DNA of 64,000 nt from Xanthoparmelia taractica (GCA_033085395.1 JANQBS010000083.1:97441-161440), one strand, 5' to 3'; shown: positions 33,205-45,617, numbered from the stretch's first letter. The notes: generated by a model not told the origin, from the sequence alone. A program made the numbers and translations.

Positions 33205-34683
33205 GGCAAGGTTTCTGTCCCAACCTGGAAACTCATATAACCCATAGTCTTCAGAACGCTTTGCACTGATATGAGAAGAGTCCCCTAGTCAATGGCCATT
33301 GAAATTAATAAAGTGATCGGGTTGATCGCGACAAAGGCAAAGGTTGAACTCTAGAAGACGGTCGTCAAGATTACGGCTTTCTCAACAATGCCTTCTGTTT
33401 CCTCAAATCTTTCCCAACCTATGATTACTTGTTTATATGATATATTATGAAAATGTTCTTATCTAGCGGCCGCCTCCCCTCCTATAATCAGTCTGTTAAG
33501 CAATGATTATGCAAGCACGCTGTTCTGCACACGAGCGGCACGGCATAACAAGACCATTAACATGACAGAGCCATGGTCATGGAATTCGTGTGTTCACAGC
33601 CCGAACCTCGGCATCAGGATAAAAGTACGGTTCTTCCAGAGTAGACATCCAGCAAATTTGGCCCCCTTTTTGACGTCAAGAGATGTTCTCTCCTCCCTTT
33701 CACAGACTTATCCGAACGCAATGATAGCCCCTCCCGCATCCCATCATTCATCTCTAGTGCCGGAGAGGAATTACGTAGGCCCACTCCTCAGGAACTACAC
33801 TTCCCGACGCAGCAGCAGCTAGTGGATAAGAGCGGAAGCCTTCGATGACGCCGAACATAGTACCATTCCAGATCCCTCGGCAGAAGGGGTGGGCTCTGCA
33901 TCAACGATCGCCGACGGTGAGCCCGAGTCGTGCGACTGACACAGGAGCTGATCACGTTTCTACAGTCCGCTGCTCCCGTCACTCTGGCGATCCAGGTGGT
34001 CCTGTTTCAGACCATTGAACCCATCTGCACCCTGGCTGTATTGAATTACTGCAGCCGTCGTACCAACGAATCGCCACCTATTCCCACCTGCGCTGGCCGA
34101 TTTCAATCTTATCTAACCAATGATATTCCGCTTAAACAGAAGCTAAGCGAGATCCAAGTAGTATTTGCTAGAGTACGAGCGTATTTTCGGAGTCGCTATA
34201 TTCCCTCTCATAAGTCTTGAACGGGTTTGGTAGTGAACGCTCCGGAAACATATTCTATCATATATATGAACAGCGCTGACCATAACATTGCATTCAAGAC
34301 TGTTGGAATCGCGGATACATCATTATTATTCCAGCATCTATATCTTAACGATGCTCATTTGATGTTAGGATCTCAACGGCTTCTGGATCGCAACAGTCGA
34401 ATTTCCAAGTCCTACGTTGTCTTTGGTACATACAATAGTCATTGTAAAATAGATAATATGTTGCCGAGCTTTCTATGTATATTACTGTAGCGGCGCATCA
34501 TATTGCTATCTAAAGAGTTTGAAGTCTAGTGTAGAAAGGAGAATGTGTCTACAGTCCGGTAGGAAAACTCTGCCAAGGATTCTCAAGCTTTGTGCATACG
34601 CTAGCGTGGCTAGATACCGGTCAAAAGCGCAACCACACAACATTATCGACGTTCAGGGACTAAAAAGAGGACACCAACTCAAC
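33205..34683. other. Intergenic region containing a probable gene relic
   Basis: About 1.5 kb between ARPC1 and TRM112. The middle (33721-34041) resembles a decayed transporter gene (separate entry). The remaining sequence, especially 34200-34520, is AT-richer than the surrounding genic DNA and has no intact gene. Confidence 0.4.
33721..34041 (+). pseudogene. Possible relic of a MATE-family transporter N-terminus
   Basis: A frame from the ATG at 33721 reads MIAPPASHHSSL and RNYVGPLLRNYTSRRSSS, then a TAG, then in the same frame FDDAEHSTIPDPSAEG and GSASTIADGEP. After a frame change near 33915 it reads RLTQELITFLQSAAPVTLAIQ. The order of an acidic linker, an ADGEP-type motif, then a first helix with P-V-T-L resembles the N-terminus of fungal MATE multidrug transporters as I remember them. 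No downstream transporter core follows, so if real it is a truncated, frameshifted relic. Low confidence. Confidence 0.3.
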
Positions 34684-35427
34684 ATGAAGATACTGACAGT
34701 GAATTTCCTGACTTGTGCCGTTAGAGCATGCAAGACTTCTCCCTTGTCGTTTCCCCTCCATTTTCAAGACGCGGAACTTGAGCAGTCGGACATGGAGTAT
34801 AATGTCTCCTTTCTCTTAAGTGTACTTCCTAGGATAGACTGGGAAGCGCTCAAAGTCACTGCCAAGGAGGTATGTGTCCTATATAAAGCACTTATAAAGC
34901 TTACCTTCCCCCTCAACAAAAACACATCCAATGAAGAGGACCTTTTACCACGACTATGTCCTACCGCTCTTTCATCTTCTCGACCCTCCATCCCTTACTG
35001 CTGAAGCCTTACATTCTTGTTGAAGGAGCCTCATGACCCCTAATTTATAGCTCGGCTTCACGACCGTCCCTAATGAAAAGCCAACAGCCTCCGCTCCCAT
35101 GACGGCTCCTTCAATGCGGGACAGCGTCAACACGATCTCGGAACACGAAGCTTCACATGAGAAAGTAATGCGGGACCTGCACACCCTTCTCCTCGAGACC
35201 GAGGTTCGCGAGGGCAAGATGGTGTGCGGAAACTGTAGGCATGAGTATAGGATAAAGGAGGGAATTGCTAATTTTTTGTTGCCGAGTCATCTTGGTGAGA
35301 CTTTCCCGTCCAAACTTCTTATTTTGCTCTGGATTTACGGCATGGCCTGCAAGCATGTGCTACTTCTTTTCTAAGCGGTCAAGCCCGTCTATGCACAAGT
35401 TCTTACGCTCATTTATTGCAGTCTAAG
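34684..35427 (+). CDS. TRM112: Trm112, zinc-binding activator of methyltransferases
   Basis: Exons 34684-34869, 35051-35294 and 35423-35427 give 144 residues. It reads MKILTVNFLTCAVRACKTS, FLLSVLPRIDWEAL, then LGFTTVPNEKPT, HTLLLETEVREGKMVCGNC and KEGIANFLLPSHLV. Four zinc ligands are visible: C11 and C16 in the first part and the two Cys of VCGNC. Trm112 is an obligate partner that stabilises several SAM methyltransferases: Bud23 (18S rRNA), Trm9 and Trm11 (tRNA) and Mtq2 (eRF1). The final exon is only 5 nt and supplies the end of the last Val codon and the stop. It is convergent with SET1. Confidence 0.93.
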
Positions 35428-35924
35428 AGAAAATGCACAATCCCTGCATGTCAGGAAAAGGTCGGCAGCATTGAAGCACGCTTGATGAACCCGAGGTTAG
35501 GACAAGTAAGAAAGGGAGACGATTCAGCAGGATTATGCTAGGGTAGAGTACGGAGCCTCTGCAATGTTGAGATATAGCAAAATCTCTAAAAAGAAGGCTT
35601 TTTGAGACTCCCGCAATGGTTGAACAGAAGATATGCTTCTCTAGATGAGCAGCGGATTCCGTAGTAATCCAAGCCCCCCAAAGCATCGGATCAGATAGTG
35701 ACTTAATATACATTATTTGCTGGCGGCCTTAACGCACACGCTGTTGGACGGCTAACCCAAGCATCCTGCTCTTCTGGCTTGGATATCGAGGGACCCGCCT
35801 AACGGGATTGGAAACGCCTTTGACGCTGTAATAGCTCAATGCAATGCTGATGGACTTAGCTGCCAGGGACTTTTCTATCCACAGAACGTGTAGATAGGAG
35901 AAAAGTCGGACATGACGGAAGATG
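35428..35924. other. Convergent 3' region
   Basis: About 500 bp between the 3' ends of TRM112 and SET1. No supportable feature. Confidence 0.4.
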
Positions 35925-38900
35925 TTAGTTGAGGAAGCCTTTGCAGCGTGCAGTGCCACAAAGACAAGGTATTCGATCATCGCTACCCCATTCGCGTTCG
36001 AATTTGTAGTCATATGTGAGTTCTTCATCTATGTAAAGATCAGTACGAGCTGGGGAGCAGCAGGGGAAGAAGGAAAAAACCTACTTTGCCCAATGTCCCG
36101 GAGGGCATAGATGACAATTCGCTTGCTGCCTTCTACTTTGATAATCTTGGCGGTACAATTTGGATCACAGCTGTGATTGATGAAACGTGCGATGCCACCG
36201 CGCTTTGTAGCATCGATGACAGTATATTCATCAATTCTGAAAAGATAGCTGCTGCCGATTCCGCTCTTCAAGTATTGCCGTTCTCGCATGTCAGCCACTT
36301 GCTGCCGTACCATCTCGCCAACGTACTCGATGATCATGTCATTGGCAGCAATATTTTCCATTGCGTAAAGCCCCCAATTGTGGATGGCGGAACGAGCAAA
36401 TTTGACAGGCTTCTTTCGTTTCTTGAGCTGATTGAAGCGGATCGCGTCACCTTCGCCATTGGACGTGGCCAGCACTTGTTTCTGGGCAGCGATATCGGCT
36501 ACGAGACGGCGATTATTGACACGATTCGACCTTGAGGAGGACTTGGATTGGGTTTTTGCCAATGCCAATGCCACGGCTTCCGCAGCTGCAGCGACGGGAT
36601 CATCCTTTGCCTGAGCTGCCCGTTCTTCGCGAGCTTTTTGAACCTTGATCCGATGAGGCAGGTACTTAGACTTTTCTGATTCCAGAATCTTCGTGGTTCC
36701 TTCAGTCCTGGCGCAGCCTGTAGAGTTTGGTACATAATAGCCGTCGATGTTGGTCTCGGCTCTGATAATGCCCCTTTCACCACCGCGAGTGAGGGCTTTA
36801 ATTTCTTTCTGCTTCCAGGCCCATCTAGAGATGTTACCCAGACTTGCCTCGGGTCGATCAACCAGGATTTGTCGCAGGTAGCGAAGGTCTTCCTCATCTT
36901 TGAGAGTGTGCTGCCATCCATCCAAGTCAAGTACTACATTCGGATCCTCAGCAACGGTGCGCTGAGGTTCTCCCTTCGTTGCACTCCATTCGTTCTCGAC
37001 CGTTGCTTGCTCCGAAGGTTCGGCCACTACTTCAGGCTGTATTTCCCCAATCTTCGGAGCATTTGCCATGATTTCATTAAATTCGGCCTTGGCTTGCTGC
37101 TTCTTGAGGGCCTCTCGCTCCTCGAAGACCTGCTTTTTGGTCTTCTTCTTCTTTCCTTTTGTCTGTTTCGATGTAACCATTTTGTTCTCGAAGTCGCGGT
37201 CGGGCGTTTCGCTGATGTCTTTTAATGATGGGTGGTCAGCAATGCCGTCCATTTCAAGGACGGGGATGCCTGTGACAGAAGAATCGGTTCCTGTCGTGGA
37301 AGAGGGCGCAGGAACGTTGTCGTCGTCTTTGCTGATCCCGAATAGTTCTTCATCTTCCTTTTGCTTCTTTCTGTCCGCAATGTCCTGGATAAGACGTTTC
37401 CTCTTCTTGGACGTTTGTTGGACTTTGCTGGCATCTCGAGAAACGTCTTGATCTATGTCGGTCATAGCTGGCGTGACATCATCAGTATCTTCCTCGTCAG
37501 GCATCGTACTCCATGCTGAGACCCTTCTATGACGGCGAAGCTTCTTCGGTGTTGGATTGGCGCTTTCGTTCTCAGATATATCCGACGCGATACTCATCCG
37601 GCTCACTGGCCTACTGTCTTGCTCTTCGGTATCTCTCGTGAAGGTGGTACGCCGTTCATCTTCCGAATCCTCCTCCTCGTCACGGAATGTGGGCAAGCGA
37701 TGGTGTAGTCCGCGGACTGCCATCTTCTTCGGAGCTTTCTGCTTACGCCGCTCGTCTGTGAAACCAACGTTCTCTCGCTTGCTGCCGTTTCCTTTGCGGA
37801 TTCTGGGCAAAGCAGTAACGTTCAATGCCGAATTTGCAAGGGGCCGACGACCGTTGATCAAGACATCGCTCCGAGAGTCTGGCGTGCCGTTTGGCGGTGT
37901 CTCGCTCATGTCGAGTTTGGGACCGCTTCCCCTTCCGTCGTTCGGGTCTGTGATATTTAGTCTTCGTCTTTTATCCGCATGCCGGTCGGGATCTAAAAAA
38001 TCATATAGAGCTGGTGCTGCAAGCTTGAGTCGGGCATCCTGCATGAGCTTGACTTGAAGCTCGTTTCTGAGTACCTCTGCAGCTTCGCTCACAGGGTCGA
38101 GATTTTTAGCCCTTTGCTTCTTCTCGTCCTCGAGATCCAACTCGTTCTCTTTTCGAACCCTTTCCTGCTCTGCCTTTTCTCGTTGCTCAGCAATGGCTCT
38201 CTCTGGAGTCGGGCTTCTTTCGTAATTAGGATTTCCAAACTCATGACACTCCATGTTCATAATGTAGGTGAAAAGCTCACGCAAACGATACGCTTTGTAG
38301 CATTTGACAGCCGCTTCCTCGCCTCGTTTCGAGTTTTCAAATATCACATAATACCCCGTCTTATCGCACCTTACTTGCTCCCAATTCTCATTCTTGAGTC
38401 TCTTTTTGAGATGTGGTACCGTTTTAGGCATGACAGGTACATAACAGTGAGCAATGAAGATGTATGGATCGCGCTTGATTTGGTCCAGTATGGGCTTCTC
38501 TTCTATCGAGCCTGGATAGTCGGCTTCCGCAGTCTTTCTGGAGGGTTCGAATTGTGAGAGTGGCTGTTGCATCACAGCAGATCGTGGTACAGGCGTCGTT
38601 GGTACTATAGGCGGTGGTAGGTTGGGACGCACAGGATATTTTACAGAAGGGCCCTTCGGCGCAGACGGTGGAGGTCCCGATAATTCCATGCTCGTTTCCT
38701 TCTTTGGCATCTCTAGCTTCTTCTCTTTGTGTCGCTGCCTCTCCTTGGCCTTGGCCAGTGCACGTCGGCCCACGGACCCATCACGATCAAGTTCAGCAAA
38801 AACAGGACAGAGACCCACCCTAGTCTGGCCATCTCTGCATTCCAAGTGAGCTTTCTTTGCAGCAGCGCTTGCCGATATGGCCGGCCCGCCACGAAGCGAT

Positions 38901-39982
38901 CGACTGTCCTTGTACTTGATAAGGCATATACCAAGGAAGCTACCGTTTTCTGGGTCAGTATGGCTGGTGATATCTGCGATGTCACCGAAACTAGAGAAAA
39001 GATGGCGGATTTGGTTAACTGGGGTAAGAGGATCAAATCCGGACACCACGATCCTGACTGGCGGTCCAGGCCCAATCGAAGTTTCTTTGTCATATTGATA
39101 GGCTTTTAGTGAGTACGGTGCGACTCGATGACGGTTCTTCTGCTTGTTTGCAGCTCCTTTGGTATAATTGGAAATCCTCAACCGAGGATCTGTTGAGGGA
39201 GGCCCATCGTCCTGCAAAGGAATTTCATTAGCTTCCCCACACCTTAAACAAACACCGAGGAAGTCTTATTGCGATCAATATACCTCTTCACCAAATGGAC
39301 TGAACTGAACCTGACGGCTTCTCTTTTCCTTTCCCTTCAGGGTTTTGTCCAAATCTGGATCGTAAATCGCCTTGAATCCCTTGATCTCTCCCTTGCCAGG
39401 TCGTGCCGACGGCGCAGTTGGCAGTTGAACACGTAAAGGATCTAAGCATCGGTAGATTGACGTTCCTTCCAGCTGCTCCCGGGGGGGCGATAATGCAGAT
39501 TGCTCAACTGAAAGATGTTCATTGTTATTTCGTCTTTTGGGCGGCGAATTGTTACCATTCGCTCGAGGGGAGGAGTCAGTATTAGTAAGGGGCGTTAAAC
39601 TCGTGGATTTTTGAGGCCCATCATGATGCGCCATGTTGGCATCTCTGTTGACTGCACTGAAGATAGAAGATGTGGTGCTCGTAGAGCTAGTCGAGCCAAC
39701 TTCATGTGCGATGTCGCTATTCGCGGTATCGTTCTCCTCATGCATTAGCGAATCTCTTACAGTGTGAGGGTGGCCATTTGGTGTTCCGTTGGCAAGGGTG
39801 TCGCCCTCGCCCTCCCCGTCAGAGCGAGCAGGAGTTGCATGAAGCGCGCTGGAGGAACAAGACTGACCAGTGGACGGGGACTGATGTCTTCTGCGATCCT
39901 GAGAAGCTTGGGAGCGTTTTTGCTGGAGTACTGAAGGAGCAGTAGGGAAGAAATCGGCAAAGCCCTTTGACGAGCGCGACAT
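35925..39982 (-). CDS. SET1: Histone H3 lysine-4 methyltransferase Set1 (COMPASS)
   Basis: Minus-strand exons 39982-39284, 39211-36085 and 36028-35925 give 1309 residues. Domains in order: a disordered N-terminus (1-230); an RRM-like fold at about 285-360 (VRIVVSGFDPLTPVNQIRHL, GFLGICLIKY-like); a conserved region near 470-560 (YIFIAHCYVPVMPKTVPHLK); long acidic/basic linkers; the N-SET/COMPASS region (VVLDLDGWQHTLKDEEDLRY, RIKVQKAREERA); and the C-terminal SET domain with HNWGLYAMENIAANDMIIEY, RFINHSCDPNC and ELTYDYKFEREWG, closed by the post-SET cysteines CLCGTARCKGFLN. The NHSCxPN and YDY catalytic motifs are intact. The last intron (36029-36084) sits inside the SET domain; without splicing the frame would end before the post-SET. 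Set1 places H3K4 methylation at active genes. Confidence 0.95.
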
Positions 39983-42061
39983 CCTTGGAAATGGTTACTA
40001 TCTGTGCCGTTTCAGATGCACCATTTCGCCGCTTCCGATAGCTCTTCCAATGACTGTGACGGTCAGATGGCCACACATGTACCGAATATGGAGGCTTCAG
40101 GTTCTGGCAGCAGATATTGTACGTTGTGGATATGCACGCGGCGGGAGGGGTCTGGGCTAACGCGATCACCGGCAGAGAGAACGTCCAGCAGAGAGCTATT
40201 CGGGTGGTGATTTCAAGGCTGTGAATGGACCTCAAGTGAGTGAGGCAACAATACAGCAACGATGTGAGGACAGAGCGGAGTGACTAAGGGTAGGCAACTG
40301 GCAGGCACTTGTCATGAACAGCAATTGAATGTAGTAGTGAGGTTACGGCTGCTTTCACATTTCCCAAAAAAAACCCCGTAATTTTAGCCGATTCCTGATG
40401 TCCACGCCACCAAAAGCGAATCGTGGATCGCCCTCCCACTTATTCACACGTTCACACGGACAAGTACAAGGCCTTTGTCCTCATGATACAGGTAAACAAA
40501 CACAGTTACTTTCCTGGTGGCTATGTTACTACATGAGAATCTAAGGAGTCCGCGCAGCGCCTAATAAGTCGATGACAGCGGCGATAGTCATCCGAGACCA
40601 TTATTCTGGACACTACAGCACGACCTCACCAGAAGGTTCATTCACTAGTTGGAAGGCACCCGAGGCGTGGCCTGCACCCGTTGCGTTAAGGCTGTTTTCC
40701 ACTCCGTTTCCGCCCTTTGCTGCCAGGTTGATAGTCTATCGATGTCGCCGCGCTCTAAGCCGAACCCAGGACCTCTGCGTCAATCTATTGTGTAGCGCTA
40801 ATATAAGGTATAAGCGAAATCTGGGTGGGATATTGAGCAAGGAGTATTCTGGGTCTCGCCTTGAGCCTGCCACGATGATGAGATCTGCCTCGTATATAAG
40901 CGAAGCCTCTTCAGGTATACGGGAGCGACAGTGCTCAAAGTTTGTCATCATAAGGCAAGGGCTCGAGTGTGCATTTGATACAAGCAATATACCGTTTTCC
41001 TTACCAGGACCGTATCTTTCTGCAGCGTCCGGCACACGGGACTGGCAACAAGGACTCCAGCCTGTGTTACTTGGTGGCAATTTTTCTGTAATGACGGGAT
41101 AGCTTTCCTGCTGGCTCAAAGCCCAGAGCTGCCCTTTTGCGGAGCTAGAGTACTGTACTCTTGTGTGAAGCCCATCAGTCAACTTGTTCAAGGTGTTCGC
41201 CACTGTTATCTCTGATCCTTAAAAACGCGGACACGCCAGATATGTGTGCGCTTAAGCCTCGGGCTCTCCGTTACTGCCAGTAGAAGAGGGAGAAGAAGCA
41301 GGAAGGAGAAGAAGACGAAGAAGAGGACGAAGTAAAAGAAGAACGAAAAGAACGAAAAGAAGGAGAAACAAGGCAACCTTGCTTGCCAGAGCATGTTTTG
41401 AGCTTCCCACGGCTTCTATAGTTGAATTTGGAAGACCAGAGGTTTTATCACACATAATTCCAATGTCTAGAATTCCAGTGTAGCGGCAAAGGGTGCTAGG
41501 GAAACAGAAATCCGTGAAATGTCAAGGAGAGAAGCGTGATAAAACGCGCACAAGGTGTTGTTCCAATGGTACTCCAGACTTCAAATTGTCTGCCTACCTA
41601 GTGTTCGTTATTGTTGTAGATGAGAGCAGCATAGTTGGCCATTGCAGCATGCAGCAGCATTTTTGCAAGCGGCGCTACTGCAAGGAACGCTTTCGGCGCT
41701 CGTATATATGCTATTTTTGGGTCTTTGCCATAACGTCTTTGCCCTAAGACGGGACAAAGAATTTCATTAACTGGACTGCGCCTGTCTCGCCACGTACATA
41801 CGAGAATTTGTAGGAAGACGAAACGAAAGCAGAGAAAAGGGGCAAGGTCTCAGCCTACTTGTCATTCGCTGGGCTGTTTAGCGTGACATTGACAGGGGTA
41901 AATCCGTCAAAGGTATAATAAACAACAACCCTTGCAACCTCCCCATTAACACTCTCAGCTTCTTCACTGGACCGTGTTGGCTGTGCTTTCATCACTTTAC
42001 TGAAATCAAAAGCGTTCTTCTCTACTACTCTCGCTCAGACACCCTCTTTTTCATTGCAAGA
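39983..42061. promoter_or_regulatory. Long divergent intergenic region between SET1 and GFA1
   Basis: About 2.1 kb. Frames at 40572-41102 (+) and 40736-41203 (-) overlap each other and resemble no family, so neither is called. A purine-rich tract (about 41284-41373, GAA/GGA units) gives an artificial poly-Phe/Leu frame on the minus strand. 41930-42060 is CT-rich directly before GFA1. No RNA gene seen. Confidence 0.45.
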
Positions 42062-44331
42062 ATGTGGTGAGTTATGGAAGGAATCTTGTCCTTTCTGGTA
42101 GACATTCCTAGCTAACATCACCATTTCTTTCACAGTGGCATCTTCGGCTACATCAACTACCTGGTCGAAAAGGACCGCAAAACAATCATTGAAACGCTGG
42201 TCAATGGACTCTCACGTTTGGAATACAGAGGATACGACTCGGCGGGTCTTGCTGTTGATGGAGACAAGAAAAATGAGGTTCTTGCATTCAAGGAAGTCGG
42301 CAAGGTCGCCAAGCTTAAGCAGCTTATCGCCGAGCGCGAGCCAGACATGAACAAGGTCTTCGACTCTCACGCCGGCATTGCACACACGCGCTGGGCTACA
42401 CACGGCCAGCCATCCCGAATTAACTGTCACCCCCACCGATCGGATCCGAGCTGGCAATTCTCCGTCGTTCACAATGGTATCATCACCAACTACAAGGAAT
42501 TGAGAGTGCTTCTTGAGGGCAAAGGATTCAAGTTCGAAACTGAAACCGACACCGAATGTATTGCGAAATTGGCAAAGTATCTCTATGACGAGCACCCAGA
42601 CATCGAGTTCCTCGTGCTCGCAAAAGCAGTCATCAAGGAATTGCAAGGAGCATTTGGACTCCTTCTCAAATCAGTCCACTACCCCCACGAAGTAATCGCG
42701 GCCCGCAAGGGTTCACCACTTGTTGTGGGCGTGAGGACACAGAAGAAGATGAAAGTTGATTTCGTCGACGTGGAATACGCAGAAGATGGCCCTCTGCCTG
42801 CTGAGCGAGCTTCCCAGAATGTTGCAATCAAAAAGGCTTCCGCCAGCCTCCTCGCACCTCCAGACAAATCGCTCCTTCACCGCTCGCAGTCCCGCGCCTT
42901 CTTGTCTGAGGATGGACAACCACTTCCCACCGAGTTTTTCTTGTCGTCGGACCCCTCGGCGATTGTTGAGCATACGAAAAAGGTGCTGTACCTTGAGGAC
43001 GACGATATCGCTCATATTCACGAAGGCTCACTCAACATCCACCGTCTCAGCAAGGATGATGGGACTTCCAATGTACGAGCTATCCAGACTCTCGAGCTGG
43101 AACTCCAAGAGATCATGAAAGGAAAATTCGACCACTTCATGCAGAAAGAGATTTTCGAGCAGCCGGAGTCCGTCATCAACACAATGCGTGGACGCCTAGA
43201 TGTTGCAAACAAAAAGGTCACGCTAGGTGGTTTAAAGCAGTACATTAGTACGATTCGCCGCTGCCGTCGGTTGATCTTCATCGCCTGCGGTACTAGTTTT
43301 CATTCATGTATGGCTGTTCGTGGGGCATTTGAGGAGTTGACAGAGATCCCAATCTCCGTCGAGCTTGCATCGGATTTTTTGGACCGACAAGCCCCTGTAT
43401 TCCGGGATGATACTTGCGTCTTCGTATCCCAATCAGGAGAGACAGCTGATTCTCTGATGGCTTTGAAGTACTGCCTCGAGCGGGGAGCCCTGACCGTGGG
43501 CGTTGTCAACGTGGTTGGCTCATCGATCTCCCTCCTTACTCACTGTGGCGTACATATCAACGCCGGCCCAGAGATTGGTGTTGCTTCGACCAAGGCGTAT
43601 ACCTCACAGTTCGTTGCCATGATGATGTTTGCGCTTTCTCTCAGCGAAGACCGCGCGTCAAAGCAGAAGAGGCGCGAGGATATCATGAATGGCCTGGCTC
43701 ATGTTTCCGAGCAATTCAAACAGATCTTGAAGCTTAATGACCCTATTAAAGCCATGTGTGCCAAATTCCTCAAGCACCAAAAGAGCTTGTTACTCTTGGG
43801 TCGTGGCAGCCAATTTTCAACCGCCCTGGAAGGTAAGAGGTCGCATTCCACAAAAGATTGCGAGCTTCATATTGACTTGGAAGCGTATAGGTGCGTTGAA
43901 GATTAAGGAAATCTCCTACCTTCACTGTGAGGCAGTCATGTCTGGAGAGTTGAAGCACGGTGTACTAGCCTTAGTTGACGAAAACTTGCCCATCATCATG
44001 ATTATCACTCGGGATGATATCTTTGCGAAATCGCTCAACGCTTACCAGCAAGGTAATTCATCATGTGACTGCACCCGAGCCTTGGACTATCCACTGACTC
44101 TCCAATATAGTCATTGCTCGTGGTGGTCGGCCGATCGTCATTTGCAATCCCGATGATTCCGAGTTTCCATCTGAGCAGACAGAGAAAATTGAGATTCCCA
44201 AAACTGTCGACTGTCTCCAAGGTTTACTCAACGTCATCCCTCTTCAGCTCATCGCATATTGGCTCGCTGTGGGTGAGGGGCTCAACGTTGATTTCCCTCG
44301 GAATTTGGCCAAATCTGTTACGGTGGAGTAG
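42062..44331 (+). CDS. GFA1: Glutamine:fructose-6-phosphate amidotransferase
   Basis: Exons 42062-42066, 42136-43832, 43891-44052 and 44111-44331 give 694 residues. Exon 1 is only ATGTG; splicing gives MCGIFGYINYL, placing Cys2 as the N-terminal nucleophile of the class II glutaminase domain, with HTRWATHG and HNGIITNY further along. A fungal insertion follows (about residues 215-290, RSQSRAFLSEDGQP). The C-terminal half has two SIS sugar-isomerase domains: FIACGTSFHS, FVSQSGETADSL, EIGVASTKAYTSQ, and LGRGSQFSTALEGALKIKEI, ending KSVTVE. It makes glucosamine-6-phosphate, the first committed step to UDP-GlcNAc and hence chitin. All key motifs are intact. Confidence 0.96.
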
Positions 44332-44633
44332 ACGATGACGGTCAAGGGATCAAGTTCGAAATGTTTGAGGCTAGTTCAGTTGAACGCCTGAGACCTTCCT
44401 TTGGCGCTTGGAGGAGGTTTCGAAAAGCATGGAATGGTATAGCAGTCACGACTAGATAGACGATTCGCAATGATATCAACATAGCTTACTCCACATTGTT
44501 GTGTTAGTATTTCCATTGTGCGACGCTGTTAGGGGACGACCGTGGGTGGGGCAAGTCAAAGTCAAGGCCGCGTCCGTCCGGATGCGAGTCGTCGATTTCT
44601 TTCTTCATTACGCATACGTCCGGAGTGCACATA
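44332..44633. other. Intergenic region GFA1-RIB4
   Basis: About 300 bp between two genes in the same direction. Nothing specific recognised. Confidence 0.35.
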
Positions 44634-45420
44634 ATGTCATCGTTAAAAGGCCCCGGTGAGCCCCAGATCCACGATGGCAAGTCCTTGATTTCCCTCATCC
44701 TCCTTTCTCCTTTGCAGATCACTTTTCACTTTTCTGACACCCCGCCATATTGTCAGGCTCCAACCTCCGAATAGCCATAGTCCACGCCAGATGGAACACA
44801 GAAATCATCTCGGCTCTCGTAGCCGGCGCGCATCGATCGCTGTTGGCTTCTGGCGTCAAGGAGGAAAATATATTGATTCAAGACGTGCCGGGCAGCTATG
44901 AATTGCCTTTCGCTGTGCAAAGGTTTCTTGTGACCCCTCCTGTATGTCAGCTTGCATTGCCGACTGATTACTTCTTGCCAGGATTTACACTTCTTCACAG
45001 ATTGGATCTTCGAATAGCCCCACCGGGCGCATCTCAGCTGTCACGGATCTGCTTTCCTCAGCTTCCTTGACCGACCTTGCCTCGCCAGAACCCACCGCCT
45101 CCTCTCCACAGACCTCTTCCAGTCTTTCAAAGGGACCTCTGACAAGCCCTTTCTCCGCGATCATTGCAATTGGCGTTCTTATAAAAGGCGAGACCATGCA
45201 TTTTGAATACATTGCCGACGCAACATCACATGGCTTGATGAGGGTGCAACTGGATCTGGGCGTGCCGGTTGTGTTTGGATTGTTGACAGTGCTGAACGAG
45301 GATCAGGGCAGGGCCAGGGCGGGAATGGATGGGAGACATTGTCATGGGGAAGATTGGGGCAGAGCAGCTGTCGAACTTGGGGTTAAGAGGCAGGTCTGGG
45401 CGGAGGGGAAGTTCACGTGA
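44634..45420 (+). CDS. RIB4: 6,7-dimethyl-8-ribityllumazine synthase
   Basis: Exons 44634-44676, 44757-44922 and 44982-45420 give 215 residues. It starts MSSLKGPGEPQIHDGSNLRI and continues AIVHARWNTEIISALVAGA, VQDVPGSYELPF-like (IQDVPGSYELPFAVQR), AIIAIGVLIKGETMHFEYI and PVVFGLLTVLNEDQ, ending with GVKRQVWAEGKFT. The enzyme condenses two sugar-derived intermediates in the penultimate step of riboflavin synthesis. The first intron (44677-44756) has a GC donor (GCAAGT). A serine-rich insertion of about 40 residues (around LTDLASPEPTASSPQTSSS) lengthens it relative to bacterial enzymes and is known in fungal homologues. The active-site His of ETMHFEY is present. Confidence 0.94.
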
Positions 45421-45617
45421 CAAAGGGAGCGTCAAGAAAGTGCATGCTCATTCATACCGTCAACAGGACTTCTGGTCCTGATGTGATTTTCAGAGTTGTG
45501 TGAGCAGCCGCACAGCTTGAAGTAACAAAGTGGAAATCTCAGATACCACACATAGGGCCACAGATGCGTCTGAAGCATGCTAAAATCGCATTATAACCTC
45601 ACGTGCATCTGTCTGGC

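Noticed and set aside
40572..41203. Overlapping frames of 176 (+) and 155 (-) codons between SET1 and GFA1
   Set aside because: They lie opposite each other, resemble no family, and neither has plausible neighbours, splice sites or codon pattern.
41206..41455. Minus-strand frames rich in Phe and Leu that look like a membrane segment
   Set aside because: They are translations of a purine-rich simple repeat, and two overlapping frames look equally hydrophobic.
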